NCBI RefSeq assembly: GCF_014633365.1
Contig: NC_068345.1
Span: 14,392,058 to 14,456,057, forward strand
Source of the DNA: Diospyros lotus
Taxonomy: Eukaryota; Streptophyta; Magnoliopsida; Ericales; Ebenaceae
Direction of reading: 5' to 3'
Length of the DNA: 64,000 nucleotides
The notes beneath the pieces are model-generated. The model saw only the letters and a program-made list of their open reading frames with translations, ran no database searches and had not been told where the DNA came from. Made by a program: the position numbers and the translations under genes. This document shows, one piece after another, positions 20,630-33,090 of the stretch; positions within the stretch are counted from its first letter, which is position 1; each line of letters begins with the position of its first letter.

Positions 20630-23084
20630 TGTAACACCCCGCCTCGCCGGACGTGTCACTATAAGGGTATTTCCGGGAATCCTTTTTTTTAAAAAAAATA
20701 ACATCATCACGCGCGGTGCTTCATGAACAACCTTCACATGCAAACACAAGATCCCGAAAACCCCAGTCTTGCCCGTTTAACTTAACAAGATCAATAATCT
20801 TAACAACTAAACGAGAGATATCATAATGCAGCGGATACATTAACATCAAACACCGTGATTCTTACATAGCATTTCCATAACGAAATACGTAATACAGATA
20901 ACCAAATGATAACAATGTTATCATACAACTACTTATACACACACTAGAATACATACCAAAACCCCCAAAGTTTACAATGACTATCAATCTAAGCACCGTT
21001 GACCTTCAACCGACCATGTCCTTGCCCTTGCAGCAGTCCCTGACTGGAACATTGAATGTTCCAGGGGCATAACCTAGGTTAGATGACAAAACATCTAAGT
21101 GACGGCATGAAACAGTTTACATAATGCATGAACAAACATACGAGCATGGCATATACAGACAAAACGACAAATGCAAACACGTCTATCTTGAGAAATCTCC
21201 CTGACATACTCAACCTCCCGTGGAAACACCTTCCACACACCGTTGGGGGTTAACCTTGCCGCGACATACTTAATCTCTCGAGTGCCCTACCGTGTCACTC
21301 GTTTACTAGGATTAACCTTGTCCCATTCTCAAGAAAACCCCATCCCATCCCATACGGACCCAATAATGACATGAAAATCAATACCCCGATGATATGAAAA
21401 TCACACACCATGCACCAACTCTTTTGCAAATAAAAACAGTTGATGCAATATACCACATGATCAATATGCAAACGATGTCATATATACATGAATAAAATGC
21501 ATAAGTATAGCATCTCGAGTTCTTGTCTTGAGTGCCCTACCGTGTCACTCGTTCACCTGAACTCACTACACTCACACCAAGACATATCCAAAACAAATGT
21601 AAAACTAGAGTCAAACCACTCACCTTATGCGAAAAGTCAATTTTTGCCTCGATCCTCGTGCACGACCTCGATTTGCATGCCAAATCACAAACACTTGAAT
21701 TTGCAGTCAACCTCGAGCCATAATACTTTCCTAAGCACCATATTTAATTAAGAAAGTATTAAAATCTATTTTCCTCAATTTTTCCATAATTTTCTCTATT
21801 TTCTCCAAATTTCCACCTTGATAATTCCAAAATAATTATTTTCTCAAACATTTTCCAAAATGTTTAAACATGATAAATCCTAAAATAAATCAAAAAAAAA
21901 TTATGGAAAAGGAAATACCAAAAATGCCCCTATCACGGGCCCTCACGTGCCTGGCGCCTGGGTGCGTGTGGAAGCTGGCGCGTGGCTGCACACGCCATTG
22001 TCTTCTTCGTTGAACCAGCTGCCAGCGATTGCTTCGATGACCAAAATGACGACACCCCCTTGAAGCCCACGCTTAATCGATCCTATTGGCACCAGTTTGA
22101 GGCCGAAAGGCCACCGAAAAATGGCCAAAAATAGCAGTTGCAGGCGGCGGCAGGCGGTCCGCCACCCGTTCTCGACTGAGCTTAAAATGGCCACCAATCT
22201 TGCTCCAAATGCTCCAGAATCACTCTACTTGATGCAAGGATCGAAAGCCCCTTATCAACTCTCATCGATTCTTCCTCAAACCCCTTCGATTGAAGCTCCA
22301 GTTTTTGCAAAAACCCTCGGCCACCTTGCTTCTATTTATACTCGATTTTCGGCCATTTCTCAGCCAATCACCGGCCGAGCTTGGCCTCCAAGCAAGCCCA
22401 AGACGAATAGCACCTTCCCCAGGTTCGCCTTGGCCGTCCCATCACCGGATTTGGCCTCCACGTGCGACGATTTGCGGCGGCCGAATTTCCTACGCGTTCA
22501 CACTGCTTCATTTTTGCTTTATTGCACTTTTCACCCCCTAATTTCTTCAACTCTCATTTTGGCCTTTTTCATTATACCCCTTATCTATCCAACTATACCA
22601 CCAAGGCCTACAAGATTTGTACTTCTCATTTGAACCTTGAAACTCCTGAAAAACTACCGTTTTGACCTCCCTCGGGCAAATTTAGAAAATTGCACTTAGG
22701 CCCGACTGGTTAACTTGACCTTAAATCCATTTGTTTCAACCCAAAATCGCTTAAGGGTTGTTCTACACATTAAATACTAGTCCTTGACCTGCTCCGTTGA
22801 CCTTCTGAACGTCTCCTATGTCGATTCGATTTTCTCAGACAGGTCAACAGCTGTACCAAAAACTGTTCCCGATCTAATTTCTTTCATCACTAAAAATCAT
22901 AATTCAATTCACTCATCGATACTATACCATTTTCCTTAACGTCTAGGGTCCGGGGTACTCCCTCCGATTAATTCGGTCATCTAAAGTTGCGTTAGTGTGT
23001 CCTATAGCCTTATTCTTTCGATAATTCCAGTTATACCTTTCATTAAATACCATATACACTCTTAATAATTTCCCGGGTATTACA
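20630..23084 (-). mobile_element. Solo gypsy LTR (Tekay-related) inside integrase
   Basis: TGTAACACCCC...GGGTATTACA, 2455 bp, TSD AATAG exact (20625-20629 and 23085-23089). It splits the integrase HHCC finger between codons for V-Y and W-W-P-G. It shares the TGAATGTTCCAGGGGCATAA-like segment (near 21050) and a minus-strand TATAAATA (plus 22333-22340) with the host element's LTR, so it belongs to a related family. ORFs at 21488, 22097 and 22290 are not supported as genes. Confidence 0.88.
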
Positions 23085-23256
23085 AATAGACCTCTCGGAG
23101 ATCTCTATACATTTTTGTGGCCCCCGGGTGTATTGTATAACGAGTTCTGTGGGCTTCATTCAGGACTCTTTGTCTCAAATCTTTTAAATTTGGCACGTAA
23201 ATCCTTCCCCGAAACCTCAGTATGCCATTATGCATTTCAAAATCAGATTTCTTAGG
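23085..23256 (-). pseudogene. pol: Integrase HHCC finger, N-terminal half
   Basis: Minus-strand coding continues past the stop at 23257 with LRFRGRIYVPNLKDLRQRVL, then the two histidines of the integrase finger (EAHRTRYTIHPGATKMYRDL). It ends at the solo LTR boundary. It is in pol order between RNase H and the integrase core. Confidence 0.75.
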
Positions 23257-24082
23257 CTAGCCATGCTCGTCCACCCATAGATGTATCCGTTTATCATCCA
23301 CATATGCCTCCCGTATTTCGTTCACCAAATCTAGCTGAACTACCATGCCAGTGATAAGGACAGATGATTCCTTTAGCACTACACTCACCGTCAGATGGCT
23401 AAAAGCCTCCAACATTTGCCACTCACAGGCCATCATTTCGGCTATAGAGATGGGCACATTCCTACTCAGTGCATTAGCCACCACATTGGCATGCCCTGGG
23501 TGATATCGTATGGTGCAGTCATAGTCCTTTAGAAATTCCATCCACCGTCGCTGCCTAAGGTTCAGCTCTTTTTGCGAGAACACGTACTTCAGGCTCTTGT
23601 GGTCTGTGAACACCTCAAAGGTTTCACCATACAAGTAATGTCTCCATAGCTTCAGAGCATATATTACGGCCGCTAATTCCAGATCATGTGTCGGGTAGTT
23701 TTCTTCGTGCCTCTTAAACTGTCGCGACCCATATGCGATCACTTGGTCGTGTTGCATTAATACGCAACCTAGACCTATCTTAGAGGCATCCGTATACACA
23801 ACGAATCCCCTGTGCCCATCTGGCATTGCTAAAATAGGTGCTGAGGTTAATCTGTTTTTGAGCTCTTGAAAACTTTCCTCACACTTGGCAGTCCATTCGA
23901 ACTTAACATCTTTCGAATGAGCTTTGTCATTGACGAGGCTATTTTTGAAAATCCCTTCACGAATCTTCGATAGTAGCCTGCCAATCCTAAAAAGCTTCTC
24001 ACCTTTGTCACATTCGTTGGCTGCGTCCACCCCTAAACTGCCTCAATTTTTGCTGGATCTACCGAGATTCCCTCGGCAGAGA
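23257..24082 (-). pseudogene. pol: RT C-terminus and RNase H of the Tekay-like element
   Basis: The open run 24030-23257 starts with about 35 residues out of the natural frame, then regains it at [20 protein letters not shown]. RNase H, which degrades the RNA of the RNA-DNA hybrid, shows [35 protein letters not shown] and [16 protein letters not shown]. The conserved VADALSR has become VANALSR, losing a usual acidic residue. A stop also falls in the RT connection (near 24030-24035). The stop at 23257 interrupts the frame before the HHCC finger. Confidence 0.85.
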
Positions 24083-24741
24083 TTACGTGTCCAAGAAACG
24101 CGACTTGGGGTAGCCAGAACTCGACTTTGAGAACTTGGCGTACAACTGGTGTTTCCTGAGAGTTCCTAGCACCACCCTCAAGTGCTCTTCATGATCATTT
24201 TCATTTGAGGAATATATTAATATATCATCTATGAACATGATCACAAACTGATCTAGATAAGGTCTGAACACTCTATTCATGAGATTCATAAATGCCGCTG
24301 GAGCATTTGTTAACCCAAATGGCATCACGAAATACTCAAAATGGCCGTACCTTGACCAAAAAGCCGTTTTCAGAATATCTTCAGGCTTAATCCTTAATTT
24401 GTAGTATCCCAACCTTAAGTCAATCTTTGAAAATATCTTTGCTCCTTGCAACTGATCGAACAGCTCATCGATTCTCGGAAGTGGATACTTATTCTTCATC
24501 GTAGCTTTATTCAACTGACGGTAGTCAATACACATCCTCAAGCTTCCATCATTCTTCTTTACAAATAGCACTGGCGCGCCCCACGACGATGTGCTCGGCC
24601 TAATGAATCCCTTATCGATCAATTCCTGTAACTGGCTCCGTAATTCCCTCATTTCTACCGGGGCCATTCGATATGGAGGAATAGATATCAGTTTAGTTCC
24701 TGGTACTAGCTCGACTGAGAAATCGATCTCTCGAGGTGGCG
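24083..24741 (-). pseudogene. pol: Reverse transcriptase of the Tekay-like element
   Basis: The coding run enters from the protease side as [17 protein letters not shown], then [62 protein letters not shown] and the catalytic [10 protein letters not shown]. The palm is intact with both aspartates. A frameshift near 24110 turns the frame to a false end ([13 protein letters not shown]). RT synthesises cDNA on a tRNA-Met primer in the particle. The 5' end joins the protease across the LTR insertion 24747-26317. Confidence 0.88.
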
Positions 24742-24746
24742 GTAGT

Positions 24747-26317
24747 TGGCTGCACTCCTCACCCTACAATTTAGATAGCCTTAATCAGTTTGGATGTTCA
24801 GTGTTGAAATGGTGAGGAGGTTTAAACTCACCAGTGTGTGAGTGTAGTTGTAGCACAAATATAAATTCCAGACAAGTCCGGGTCGATTCACTGGGAGGTT
24901 TATTTAACAAAAGAATTGTTCATTCGGGTTGATTTATCCAAAGAGAGCTAAGTTTTCTTGATTGTGAAAAGGTTTTTTTTTGGAATATTAAAAAGGTCTT
25001 GGGTTGAGGAGAGTTCAGAACCAATGCCTAATAAATCTCTTATAACAATTTAAACAGCAACATTAATCTGAAATAAATAGAGGATCGTTTGGTAGTTATA
25101 ATTCAAGATACGAATGATTCTCAGCTAAGCAACCCTCATACATGATATGAGGGTTCTAGGTTAAGATGTCACTGTAAATTGTATTATACTATAGACTATG
25201 ATTTGATCATCTAAGCTTGGGTATATCTCATCTCCAATTCTAGCGACTCTCATACATGGCATGAGAGTTCTAAGTTAGGATGATGACCCAATCCAAACTC
25301 ACAAAACCATTTACACACTCAACTCGAGTTTAACTTAGATAAATCTTGCATTCATCGAGGTTTGGCTTATCTTGAGATTCAAGAACATTGGACACTGTCC
25401 TCGCCTTAACCTAAGATTAGATTTAGCTACTCATTTCCATTTAAAAGTTAATTATCAAGAATTTAAATGATGTAATTTAAATAACAGAATTTAAATGATA
25501 AGAATTAAATGGCAGAAACTAACCGGCCATTTAAGCGGTGGATAATTAAAAGACAAGAATTAAAATTGTAGAAATTTAAAGGCAGAAATTAACCGGCCAT
25601 TTAGGCGGTGGATAATAAAGTAACAATAAATGAGATAAGAATTTAAAAGAAGAAAGAAAGGAAGTAAGAGAAAACAAGAGAGAGAATAAGAGCAATTTTC
25701 TAAGAGAAACTCTAAGAACAAAACTAAACTTTGATTCAAGTAATAACAATTTTTTTCACAAATGCACCCAAGTAAGCTATTTATAGCCCACAAGATGCAA
25801 TACAAATCACACAATTATTCAACTAAACATAATTATATCTAATAGGCACTCACAAAACATTCACCTAACTAATGGAAGAAAATTAGATAAAAGACAAAAA
25901 ATACCGAAGACTTTAGGTGGTGGACTACTCATAAGAATACAAAAGACTTTAGGTGGTAAATCACTTATAAGAAAAAATACAAAACAAAGAAAAGTCTTCT
26001 ACAAATTGGGCTTTGTTGGGCCTTTGATTGGTCTTGGGCTTTTGGTTGGTCTTGGGCCTTTGGTTGGATTCCATTTGATAGTTGGGTCAAGTGCACTTGA
26101 AACATCCTCTAGACTCCATAATTGGCCTTTGAATTTGAGCAATAAAAAATGGGTAATCCAATGTCTTCGATTATGCCCCTAATTAATTGTAGAAGCCAAC
26201 TTCCTTGCTTCATCCTGAAATAATATGTAATATGAATAATTATTTACTTTAAGCATAAATATAAAGCCAAAATAGGGATATAATTCATTAGGATATGGGA
26301 AATATTGACCCTTATCA
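24747..26317 (-). mobile_element. Athila-like solo LTR between protease and RT
   Basis: 1571 bp, TGGCTGCACTCC...GACCCTTATCA on the plus strand, TSD GTAGT exact (24742-24746 and 26318-26322). On the minus strand it begins TGATAAGGGTCAATATTTCC and has TATAAATA (plus 25778-25785). Near its 3' end it has TCGACCCGGACTTGTCTGG, like Athila-type LTRs. It contains an ~80-bp duplication around CCGGCCATTTARGCGGTGGA (25515, 25590) and two dyad-rich copies of CTCATACATG-RCATGAG (25135, 25252). No internal domain is present. Confidence 0.85.
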
Positions 26318-27281
26318 GTAGTCCTGGTAGATCTTCTGGAAATACATCTTCATACTCTCGTACTATCAGCACCTCCTTGAGTTTTGGTACCTCTTTCTCC
26401 TCCAAACGAGCATAGGCTATACATCCATGAGATCCCTGGCTTATCAACTTTTCTGCCTTCCTGGTCGAAATCATTTTTCCATTCCTAGGGTCACCCTGTC
26501 CCCGAAATTTGACCCATTCTCCTTCGGGTTTCTTTATGGTCATTACCTTTCTTTGATAATCTATGCTGGCATCGTATTTGGACAAGAAATCCATTCCTAA
26601 GATTATGTTGAAGTCATACACTTCTAGCAAAATTAGATCAACTTGAAATCGAGCATCACTTAAACTAATTTCGCATTCTTCAATCACTTTTGAGGACCTT
26701 GTACTTTTACCCAAGGGTGTCGAAATTATTATCGGAGACTCCATAAGTTTAGTCTCTACCCCTAAACTTGTAGCCAAAGCATATGACATAAATGAATGTG
26801 TTGACTTAGGGTCTATCAATGCATGAACAAGGGTATCCGATATGAAGAGTGTACCTTGCACGACTGCCGAATTTGTCCCCATATCTTCCTTGGTGAGGTT
26901 GTAGACACGTCCCTGATGAGTCCCATGAGCCTCTCCTACCTTTTTAGTTGGCCTATCTGCTTGTCCGAGTTTTGGCTTCTTCGAGCAGTTACTTGAATAG
27001 TGCCCTGGCTGATTGCACTGGAAACACACTACCTTCGACAAGTTTTTAACTGGAGGTGTTTCCTTTCTCTTATGGCAATTCCTACTTATGTGCCCTTGCT
27101 TTCCACAGGAATAGCAGATAGACGTTCCTGCTAAGCATTTCCTCCCTAGATGGCTCTTTCTGCACTTGGAGCATTGCTTGCTGCCTTGGGGATTTTTATT
27201 TCCCGATTTCTGCTCCGAGTCCCCTTTTGTTTCCCCAGACCTAATCTGCTTCACTTGCAGAAGGTTCCTCTTCGTCATCAA
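26318..27281 (-). pseudogene. gag-pro: Gag zinc knuckles and protease of the Tekay-like element
   Basis: Starting near 27281, it reads three zinc fingers: a variant CSKCRKSHLGRKC and two canonical CCHC knuckles, CYSCGKQGHISRNC and CFQCNQPGHYSSNC, which bind element RNA. The aspartic protease, which cuts Gag-Pol, follows about 60 residues later. Its active site LIDSGSTHSF-type motif reads LIDPKSTHSF, so the D-S/T-G triad is altered. ILGMDFLSKYDASIDY and EYEDVFPEDLPGL mark the protease end and the link to RT. The remaining C-terminal residues (LLIRVN...) are translated LTR sequence from the 24747-26317 insertion. Confidence 0.88.
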
Positions 27282-27418
27282 GGCTTTACTTAAAGCTTTC
27301 TATAGGATTCGATCGACCATGTGCTCAAGGCCTGCAGCAAATCCACCTGAAGTCTTGACATAAACTTCTGTGCTTTCTGCCACTAATCGGTATCATACAT
27401 TGGCACGTACTTAATGAG

Positions 27419-27891
27419 CTAATTGAATTTGGTGTCGTATTGAGCCACCGACATTTCTCTAGTTTGCTTCAGGTTCGCAAACTCCCAGCTCTTCTCCTGC
27501 CTCCAGCTAAGCGGGAAGTACTTATCATTGAAGGCCTTCTTGAATGCCTCCCAAACTGATACTGGGGTCTCATCAGTTTCAGACCCTTGCCTCGAGCGGG
27601 ATCTCTGCAACGCTCGCTCTGTAGTCTGCCACCACTTCCCAACTTCTTCCTCAAACATGAAAGTGACACAATTTACTTTGTCCTCGTCATTGAATTGGAG
27701 ATGTCGAAGCAACTTCTCTGACTGCTCTAACAAGTACTCGGCCATGCTGGGGTCATCATGAGGCTTCCCCTTAAACGTTGGTGGCCACTGCCGTCGGTAC
27801 TGTTCCAGCACATTTTCAGTGTGCCTAGGTGGCCCTTCTCTGGTTGCGTGGGTCAAAAGATTCTCTATAACCCTCTCGATGCGATCCAGGC
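27419..27891 (-). pseudogene. gag: Gag capsid of the Tekay-like element
   Basis: From the copia insertion boundary it reads SLDRIERVIENLLTHA, then the plant retrotransposon gag domain: FKGKPHDDPSMAEYLLEQSE, NCVTFMFEEEVGKWWQ, VSVWEAFKKAFNDKYFPLSW and FANLKQTREMSVAQYDTKF. This forms the particle shell. A TAG at 27419 and another stop about 40 bases on separate it from the zinc-knuckle part; these two stops are the only breaks in between. The N-terminal 48 codons lie at 37412-37268 beyond the copia element. Confidence 0.87.
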
Positions 27892-29837
27892 TGAAAGTAA
27901 ACAATGATCGCTACGGGGCAAACAGCGTAGTTCAAAAATTTTGAACTTACCCCGATCCCGGCGATTGGATCAATGTCGAAATCAAATCATTTACATACAA
28001 ATAAATAAATCTAACCTTTAGATTATCGATTCGTTCGCGGATTCGAGCTGTCCAAGCGTCTGGCCTCTAACTCGTGATACGCGGCACGCGTCCGTTGGCA
28101 AGGAGAGCGGAATAGGAGTGCTAGCTCATTCTCCTTTGCGCGGCTTGTGTATGGACGGTAAAAGAATGCCCACGTTTCAAATCGATGCGAAAAGAAACGA
28201 GAAGAGTGAACGGCAATACGTTTTTCAACTCTTGAAAAACGACACCAAAAATCACCTTATTTGGGCAACCCATAAAAATGTATTTATAAGGAGCTCTAGG
28301 GTTTCTTAAACCCTAATGGACATGGGGTGGCCCATTTAATTTAGTCCAATTAGGAACTTAATTAAATGGGTTTATTCTAGTCCAACTAGGAATATAATTA
28401 AATGGCCCAATCCTTTTATAAGTTTAAATAAAATATTTTGTCCCAAATCTAATTTAAGCCCAAACATAATATTTAATATTTGGTCCAAATCTAATTTGGT
28501 CCAAATATAATATTTAATATTTAATATTTGGCCCAAATCTAATTTAGTCCAAATATAATATTTATTTTAATATTTGGCCCAAATCCAATTTAGTCCAAAT
28601 ATTAACTTAAGCCCAAATATATTTTATTTCCTATTTGCCACTCCAACAAATAGAAAATTATTAAATTAGAAACTCCTTCCTAATTTAATCAATTGCCATT
28701 TTAGGAAACTCTTTCCATTATGACGACTCCTCGTCATATCGACGTCATTACGTCTATTTGTTCTTTTTCCGTGAGAACCTACGACGGCACAACTTCTTGC
28801 CGAAGTATCCCACTTAACCATACGTCCACTCTCCTGGTTTAAGCCAGGGACCGTGCCTATTGCGTATGACTCATTAGGCTTTCGAATATGTTGGCAATGT
28901 GTCGGTACAAACACATAAGATAAGATTGGCCTCTAACAAGGCATCATGCCTACCCAATTATTCAGAAGGATTCATAATCCGCAAATAACCTTTCACGAGC
29001 ATGGTTACCGTGTAATTCGATCCTCTCGTCAATGTATCTTATGTGATCTTAAGTATGGCGATGTGTTGCTTGATAACGATCACATTTGTTTTCTTCGGTC
29101 TTTTGGATATCTTCACTTAATTAGAAAGTAAATTAATAACTCCTTATTGATCTCTTTAACCATGGCCATGGATTTAAAGTGAATATCCACCGAAGGCGCC
29201 TTAAATACATCATCCTTTATCAAGGGATAGACGAGTCCCATCTTGGTTATGCACCCATCTCCATAAGCCTCACGATATGCCCAACGATCGCCCACGTGCA
29301 ACCTTTATCTAGGCCCATTGAAACGATGTCAAAGCATATCGGTCTTCTTATGAGATAACCGTGACAACCTCAGGTCCAAGGATTAGTTACACCCATCTCG
29401 TATGAGAATTCCATCAACATATAACCAAAATGGATTCTCATGGTGAGTCATGTCCAGTGACACGTTCTCCAACATTGGTCACCTATGTACTTGTCTAGAT
29501 ATCCCCATGCCTATGGGTGTGAGACCCCCATTACTATCACATAGCAAAAGCATAGCACATACAAGTCTTACCGCAAATGTCAATGTCCATTCTTGACATT
29601 GCTACGATTTGGGACGTTTAATGATGTCTAGAAACTGTGATGCATCATCTCATATCTTTATAAATTAATCACAGTATACATCATATGGACTTCATTTGGT
29701 TATTACAATAATAACAAGAAACTAATAGAATGACTTCTTGTGAATTTGAACAACTCCTTATTCAAATAATAACATGATTATAATTGTCAATGTACAACAT
29801 GCCCAATCTGATTGGGTCTAGAGCACCTACACTAACA
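27892..29837 (-). repeat. 3' LTR of the copia element
   Basis: 1946 bp, TGAAAGTAAACA...CACTAACA on the plus strand. Minus-strand TATAAATA is at plus 28281-28288. Upstream of it in LTR sense (plus 28430-28620) is a ~38-bp reiterated block built on TTTGGNCCAAAT. Confidence 0.9.
28430..28620 (-). repeat. TTTGGNCCAAA palindrome block in LTR U3
   Basis: Repeated CCAAATCTAATTTGGTCCAAA and AATATTTGGCCCAAAT words, about five units. The other LTR has the same block at 35845-36035. Confidence 0.75.
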
Positions 29838-29848
29838 ATCTCCCACTT
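29838..29848 (-). promoter_or_regulatory. Polypurine tract of the copia element
   Basis: Minus strand AAGTGGGAGAT abuts the 3' LTR. Confidence 0.7.
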
Positions 29849-30001
29849 GCACTAGAGTCAATCATTCATGTATCTTATACTTGATGATCAAACATGAATT
29901 TCATGTTTCTCCTAGGACAGAGATTTAGTCGAGGGATTTACGACGTTGTCATTCGTCGATACTTTCTCTACATATGTCACCTCAGCTGATAATCTCCATT
30001 A

Positions 30002-30337
30002 TCATATGGTGATGCCGCAATACAAGTTTGGTCCGTTGATGAGACCGTGGTTCCTTCGCTTACGCGATGGCTCCATTGTTGTCCCAATAACTGCTATTAG
30101 ATCAGCAATGTTGGACGCCACTTTAAGTTCATTTATGAACTTACGGATCCATACAACCTCCTTAGCTGCTTCGAAGGTTGTTATGTATTCGACTTCAGTT
30201 GTTGAATCTGCCATTATCTCTTGTTGGAACTCTTCCAACTCATGGCCCAGCCATATAGGTAGAATATGAATTTCGACTGTACATGATTTAAAATCATCAT
30301 GGTCGAATTGGAAACTAGCATCCATGAACCCATTCAT
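30002..30337 (-). pseudogene. pol: Copia RNase H
   Basis: About 110 codons of copia-type RNase H, which removes RNA from the cDNA hybrid. ADSTTEVEYITTFEAAKEVV corresponds to the family's S-T-x-E-A-E-Y helix; WIRKFINEL and IGTTMEPSRKRRNHG follow, and the C-terminal part loses the expected HIDVRYHF-type ending. It is in the same frame as the RT C-terminus (30763-30383) but the first RNase H segment between them is degraded. Confidence 0.75.
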
Positions 30338-30382
30338 TGTATGCTCTCATTCTCCATATGACAAAAACATCTCTTTAGTGTT

Positions 30383-31383
30383 TCACAAGTACTTAAGAAT
30401 GTTTTTCACAGCAATCCAATGTTTCTCACCTGGATCAGCTTGATATCTACTACATATGCTCAAAGTATATGCAATATTGATATCAGGCCTTGTACATAAC
30501 ATGGCATACATGATCGAGCTAATAGCCAAGGCATATGGTGCTCGACTCATCCTATCTCTCTCATCTTGTGTCTTCGAACACATAGCCTTGGAGAGATGTA
30601 TTCCATGTGACATGGGAAGACTTCTCCTCCTAGAATCTTCCATGCTAAACCTCTTTAGCACCCTGTCAATGTACGCGCTATGGGAGAGTGCTAGCAACCT
30701 CCTGGATTTATCTCTATAGATCCTTATTCCTAGAATATAGGCTGCTTCTCCCAAATTCTTCATGGAGAAAATATTTTGAAAGCCATATTTTAACTAATTG
30801 CATCATGGGAACACCATTTCCTATGAGCAATATATTATCCACATATAGGACTAAAAGGATCACCACGCTCCCACTAACCTTCTTATAAACACAAGGATCA
30901 ACTTCCCTTTTGTGAAAAATCAAACTTTTTGATCTTTTCATCAAAACATTGATTCTAACTTCAGGATGCTTACCTTAGTCCATAAATGAACCTTTGCAAA
31001 TTGCAAATCTTATTTACATGTTTATGAGTAACAAAACCGTCAGACTGTGTCTTATACACATTCTCAACCAGGTTTCCTTTCAGGAAAGCTGTTTTGTCAT
31101 CCATCTGCCATAACCCAGAGTCAATGTCAGACATTGCCTCATCATAGGTAGTAGGCTCATCGTTCTCAGCTAGAAGCACATCTCCATGTGCCGAGATGAG
31201 AAATCCATATCTCTCTTGCTCGCGACGAACCCTCGTCGACCTACGAGGTTCTTGTATAGAAGGTTTGGGAGTTGACACAACTTCTTGTGTCTGATCTTTC
31301 TCGGATTCCTGGAGGGGAGTATTTGTTTGTGGTTCGCCTCGAATCTTATTCGAGCTTAACATTCCTCCCACTAGCCACAGCAT
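30383..31383 (-). pseudogene. pol: Copia reverse transcriptase with internal deletion
   Basis: Pieces in three frames: 31383-30970, 30944-30714 and 30763-30383. The first ends the integrase-RT linker (EPRRSTRVRREQERYGF), then YDEAMSDIDSGLWQ runs straight into MDDKTAFLKGNLVENVY. Roughly the first 90 RT residues that normally lie between these motifs are missing, so this is an internal deletion. The second piece holds the catalytic box as VLYVDNILLIGN, where the usual second aspartate is asparagine. The third has LGEAAYILGIRIYRDKSRRL and MYAMLCTRPDINIAYTLS. Both the deletion and the D-to-N change would abolish activity. Confidence 0.85.
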
Positions 31384-31538
31384 CTAAGAATTCCTTCTCA
31401 AGGAATACCACATGCTTGGCAACAAAATACCTTTTGTTCACATGGGTGGTAAAAGTAATATCTATTTGGATATCCCACAAACAGATATCTCATCGATTTG
31501 GGTTGTAGCTTATTACTGTCAACACGTTTAACATAAAT

Positions 31539-32407
31539 TTAATAACCCCAAATCTTAAGGAAAGATAAATTTAGCTTCTTTCCTTTCCATATCTTATATG
31601 GAGTCTGAGTAACCGATTTACTTGGAACCCTATTCAAAACAAAGATCGCGGTGAGGAGTGCGTATCCCCAAAATGAAATAGGGAGTTCAGTGCGACTCAT
31701 CATGGACCAGACCATGTCCAACAAGGTCCTATACCTCCTTTAGACACACCATTCTTCTCTGATGTTCCAGGTGGAGTCCATTGTGAGAGAATCACATTCT
31801 GCTTCAAATGATCTAGAAACTCACTGTTCAAGTATTCACCACCTCGATCTGATCGAAGTACTTTGATACTTTTCTCAGTTTGTTTCTCTACTTCAAATCT
31901 GAATTCTTTGAACTTTTCAAAAGCCTCAGATTTGTGTCCTATAAGATACACATAACCAAAACATGATGTTACCATCAGTAAAGGTTATGAAGTAGACATA
32001 TCCACCTCTAGCTTGGGTGGACGTGGGTCTACACACATCAATGTGCACAAACCCTAGCACTTATGTAGCCTCCCTTTACTTTTAAAAAGAGACTTGGTCA
32101 TCTTGCCAAGTAAAAAAGATTCGCAAGCACCATATGATTCATAATCAAATGTGCCAAGATATCCATCTCTATACAAATTGGATGTGCGAGTCTCATTTAT
32201 ATGGCTAAGGTGACAATGCCATAAATAAGTGCTATTTAAATCATCTGATTTAAGTTGCTTAGTATTTATGTTACTGATAGGAGTATCAACATCAAGGACA
32301 TACAAACCATTACATATTGTTGCTTTACCATAAAACAACTCATTTTTATAAAACGAACAACTATTGTCCTTTAAATAAAAAAATAAATATCCATCCTTGT
32401 CAAACAA
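31539..32407 (-). pseudogene. pol: Copia GAG-pre-integrase and integrase
   Basis: The 32407-32054 run holds the GAG-pre-integrase/zinc region (YLWHCHLSHINETR, GACESFLLGKMTKSLF, stop at C-GLC). The first core residues (a D-V-C-G-P reading) follow at about 32050. 31975-31700 has VYLIGHKSEAFEKFKEF, then LRSDRGGEYLNSEF with the second catalytic D and PPGTSEKNGV where the catalytic E lies. 31724-31539 gives SFWGYALLTAIFVLNRVPSK and TPYKIWKGKKLN. Catalytic D and E are visible, but the parts occupy different frames. It would have inserted cDNA into chromosomes. Confidence 0.82.
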
Positions 32408-32690
32408 GAATTAAAAATTATATTCCTAGTCAAACTAGGATTATAGTAACAGTTATGTAACTCTAATACAAGCCCTATAGGCAATGTCAATAAATAGGTC
32501 CCTACAACTAATGGAACAACTCTTGATCCATTTCTCATATGCAGGTACACTTCTCCCATTATTAATTCCCTCATACTCCTAAGCCCATACACGAAAGTGT
32601 GAATATGAGCATTAGATCCAGTATCTAATACCCATGTGGACTGATCAGAAGTAGATCGATTAATTTCAATAACATAAATACCTGAAGTGC
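32371..32690 (-). pseudogene. pol: Copia protease
   Basis: Reading through the apparent start near 32592, STWVLDTGSNAHIHTF carries the aspartic protease active site (DTGS, intact). Downstream VYLHMRNGSRVVPLVVGTYL and LHNCYYNPSLTRNII match the flap and end of copia proteases. It lies between the gag remnant and GAG-pre-integrase, as expected. Confidence 0.75.
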
Positions 32691-32699
32691 CCTGAGTAG

Positions 32700-33090
32700 A
32701 ACTCTTCTTTCTCTACACCTCCCAGTTTATCATAGTGGAAATAGATCGCATCCTATTTACCCTTTTAGGTTTTGGTCTTCTGGACACTTCTAGATTGCGC
32801 TATGGAAGAACTCTTCTTCCTTTTAGCTTTCTTACTCTTGGGCTTACCCCTGTGCGCCTTGGGCCTTTCAACTAAGAGAACACTTTCCTTGGCCTATAAT
32901 CAATTTTAGGCTTGGTCTCCCTAAGTATGGACAACCATTCTCCAAGAGTCTTTTCCATAGTCGTTAGGGAGGGACTGTAGCACCAAATGTAGGGTAAGTT
33001 TCGGCATCCATACCCAAGTTGAGCTCTAGCAACCTATTGATAAAACGTATCATCTCCATGACATGCTTCTCAATATATGATCCTTGAGCC
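32700..33090 (-). pseudogene. gag: Copia gag remnant
   Basis: A degraded minus-strand stretch reads EACHGDDTFYQ-like and, in another frame, TTMEKTLGEWLSILRETKPK, which is the end of the copia gag (UBN2-type) core. A lysine-rich GKPKSKKAKRKKSSS-like segment follows, then the remains of the zinc-knuckle region with no complete CCHC. The N-terminal gag is not recognisable upstream. Confidence 0.55.

Noticed and set aside
22097..22633. 178-codon ORF in the solo LTR 20630-23084
   Set aside because: Lies antisense within an LTR with no known domain; composition explains it.
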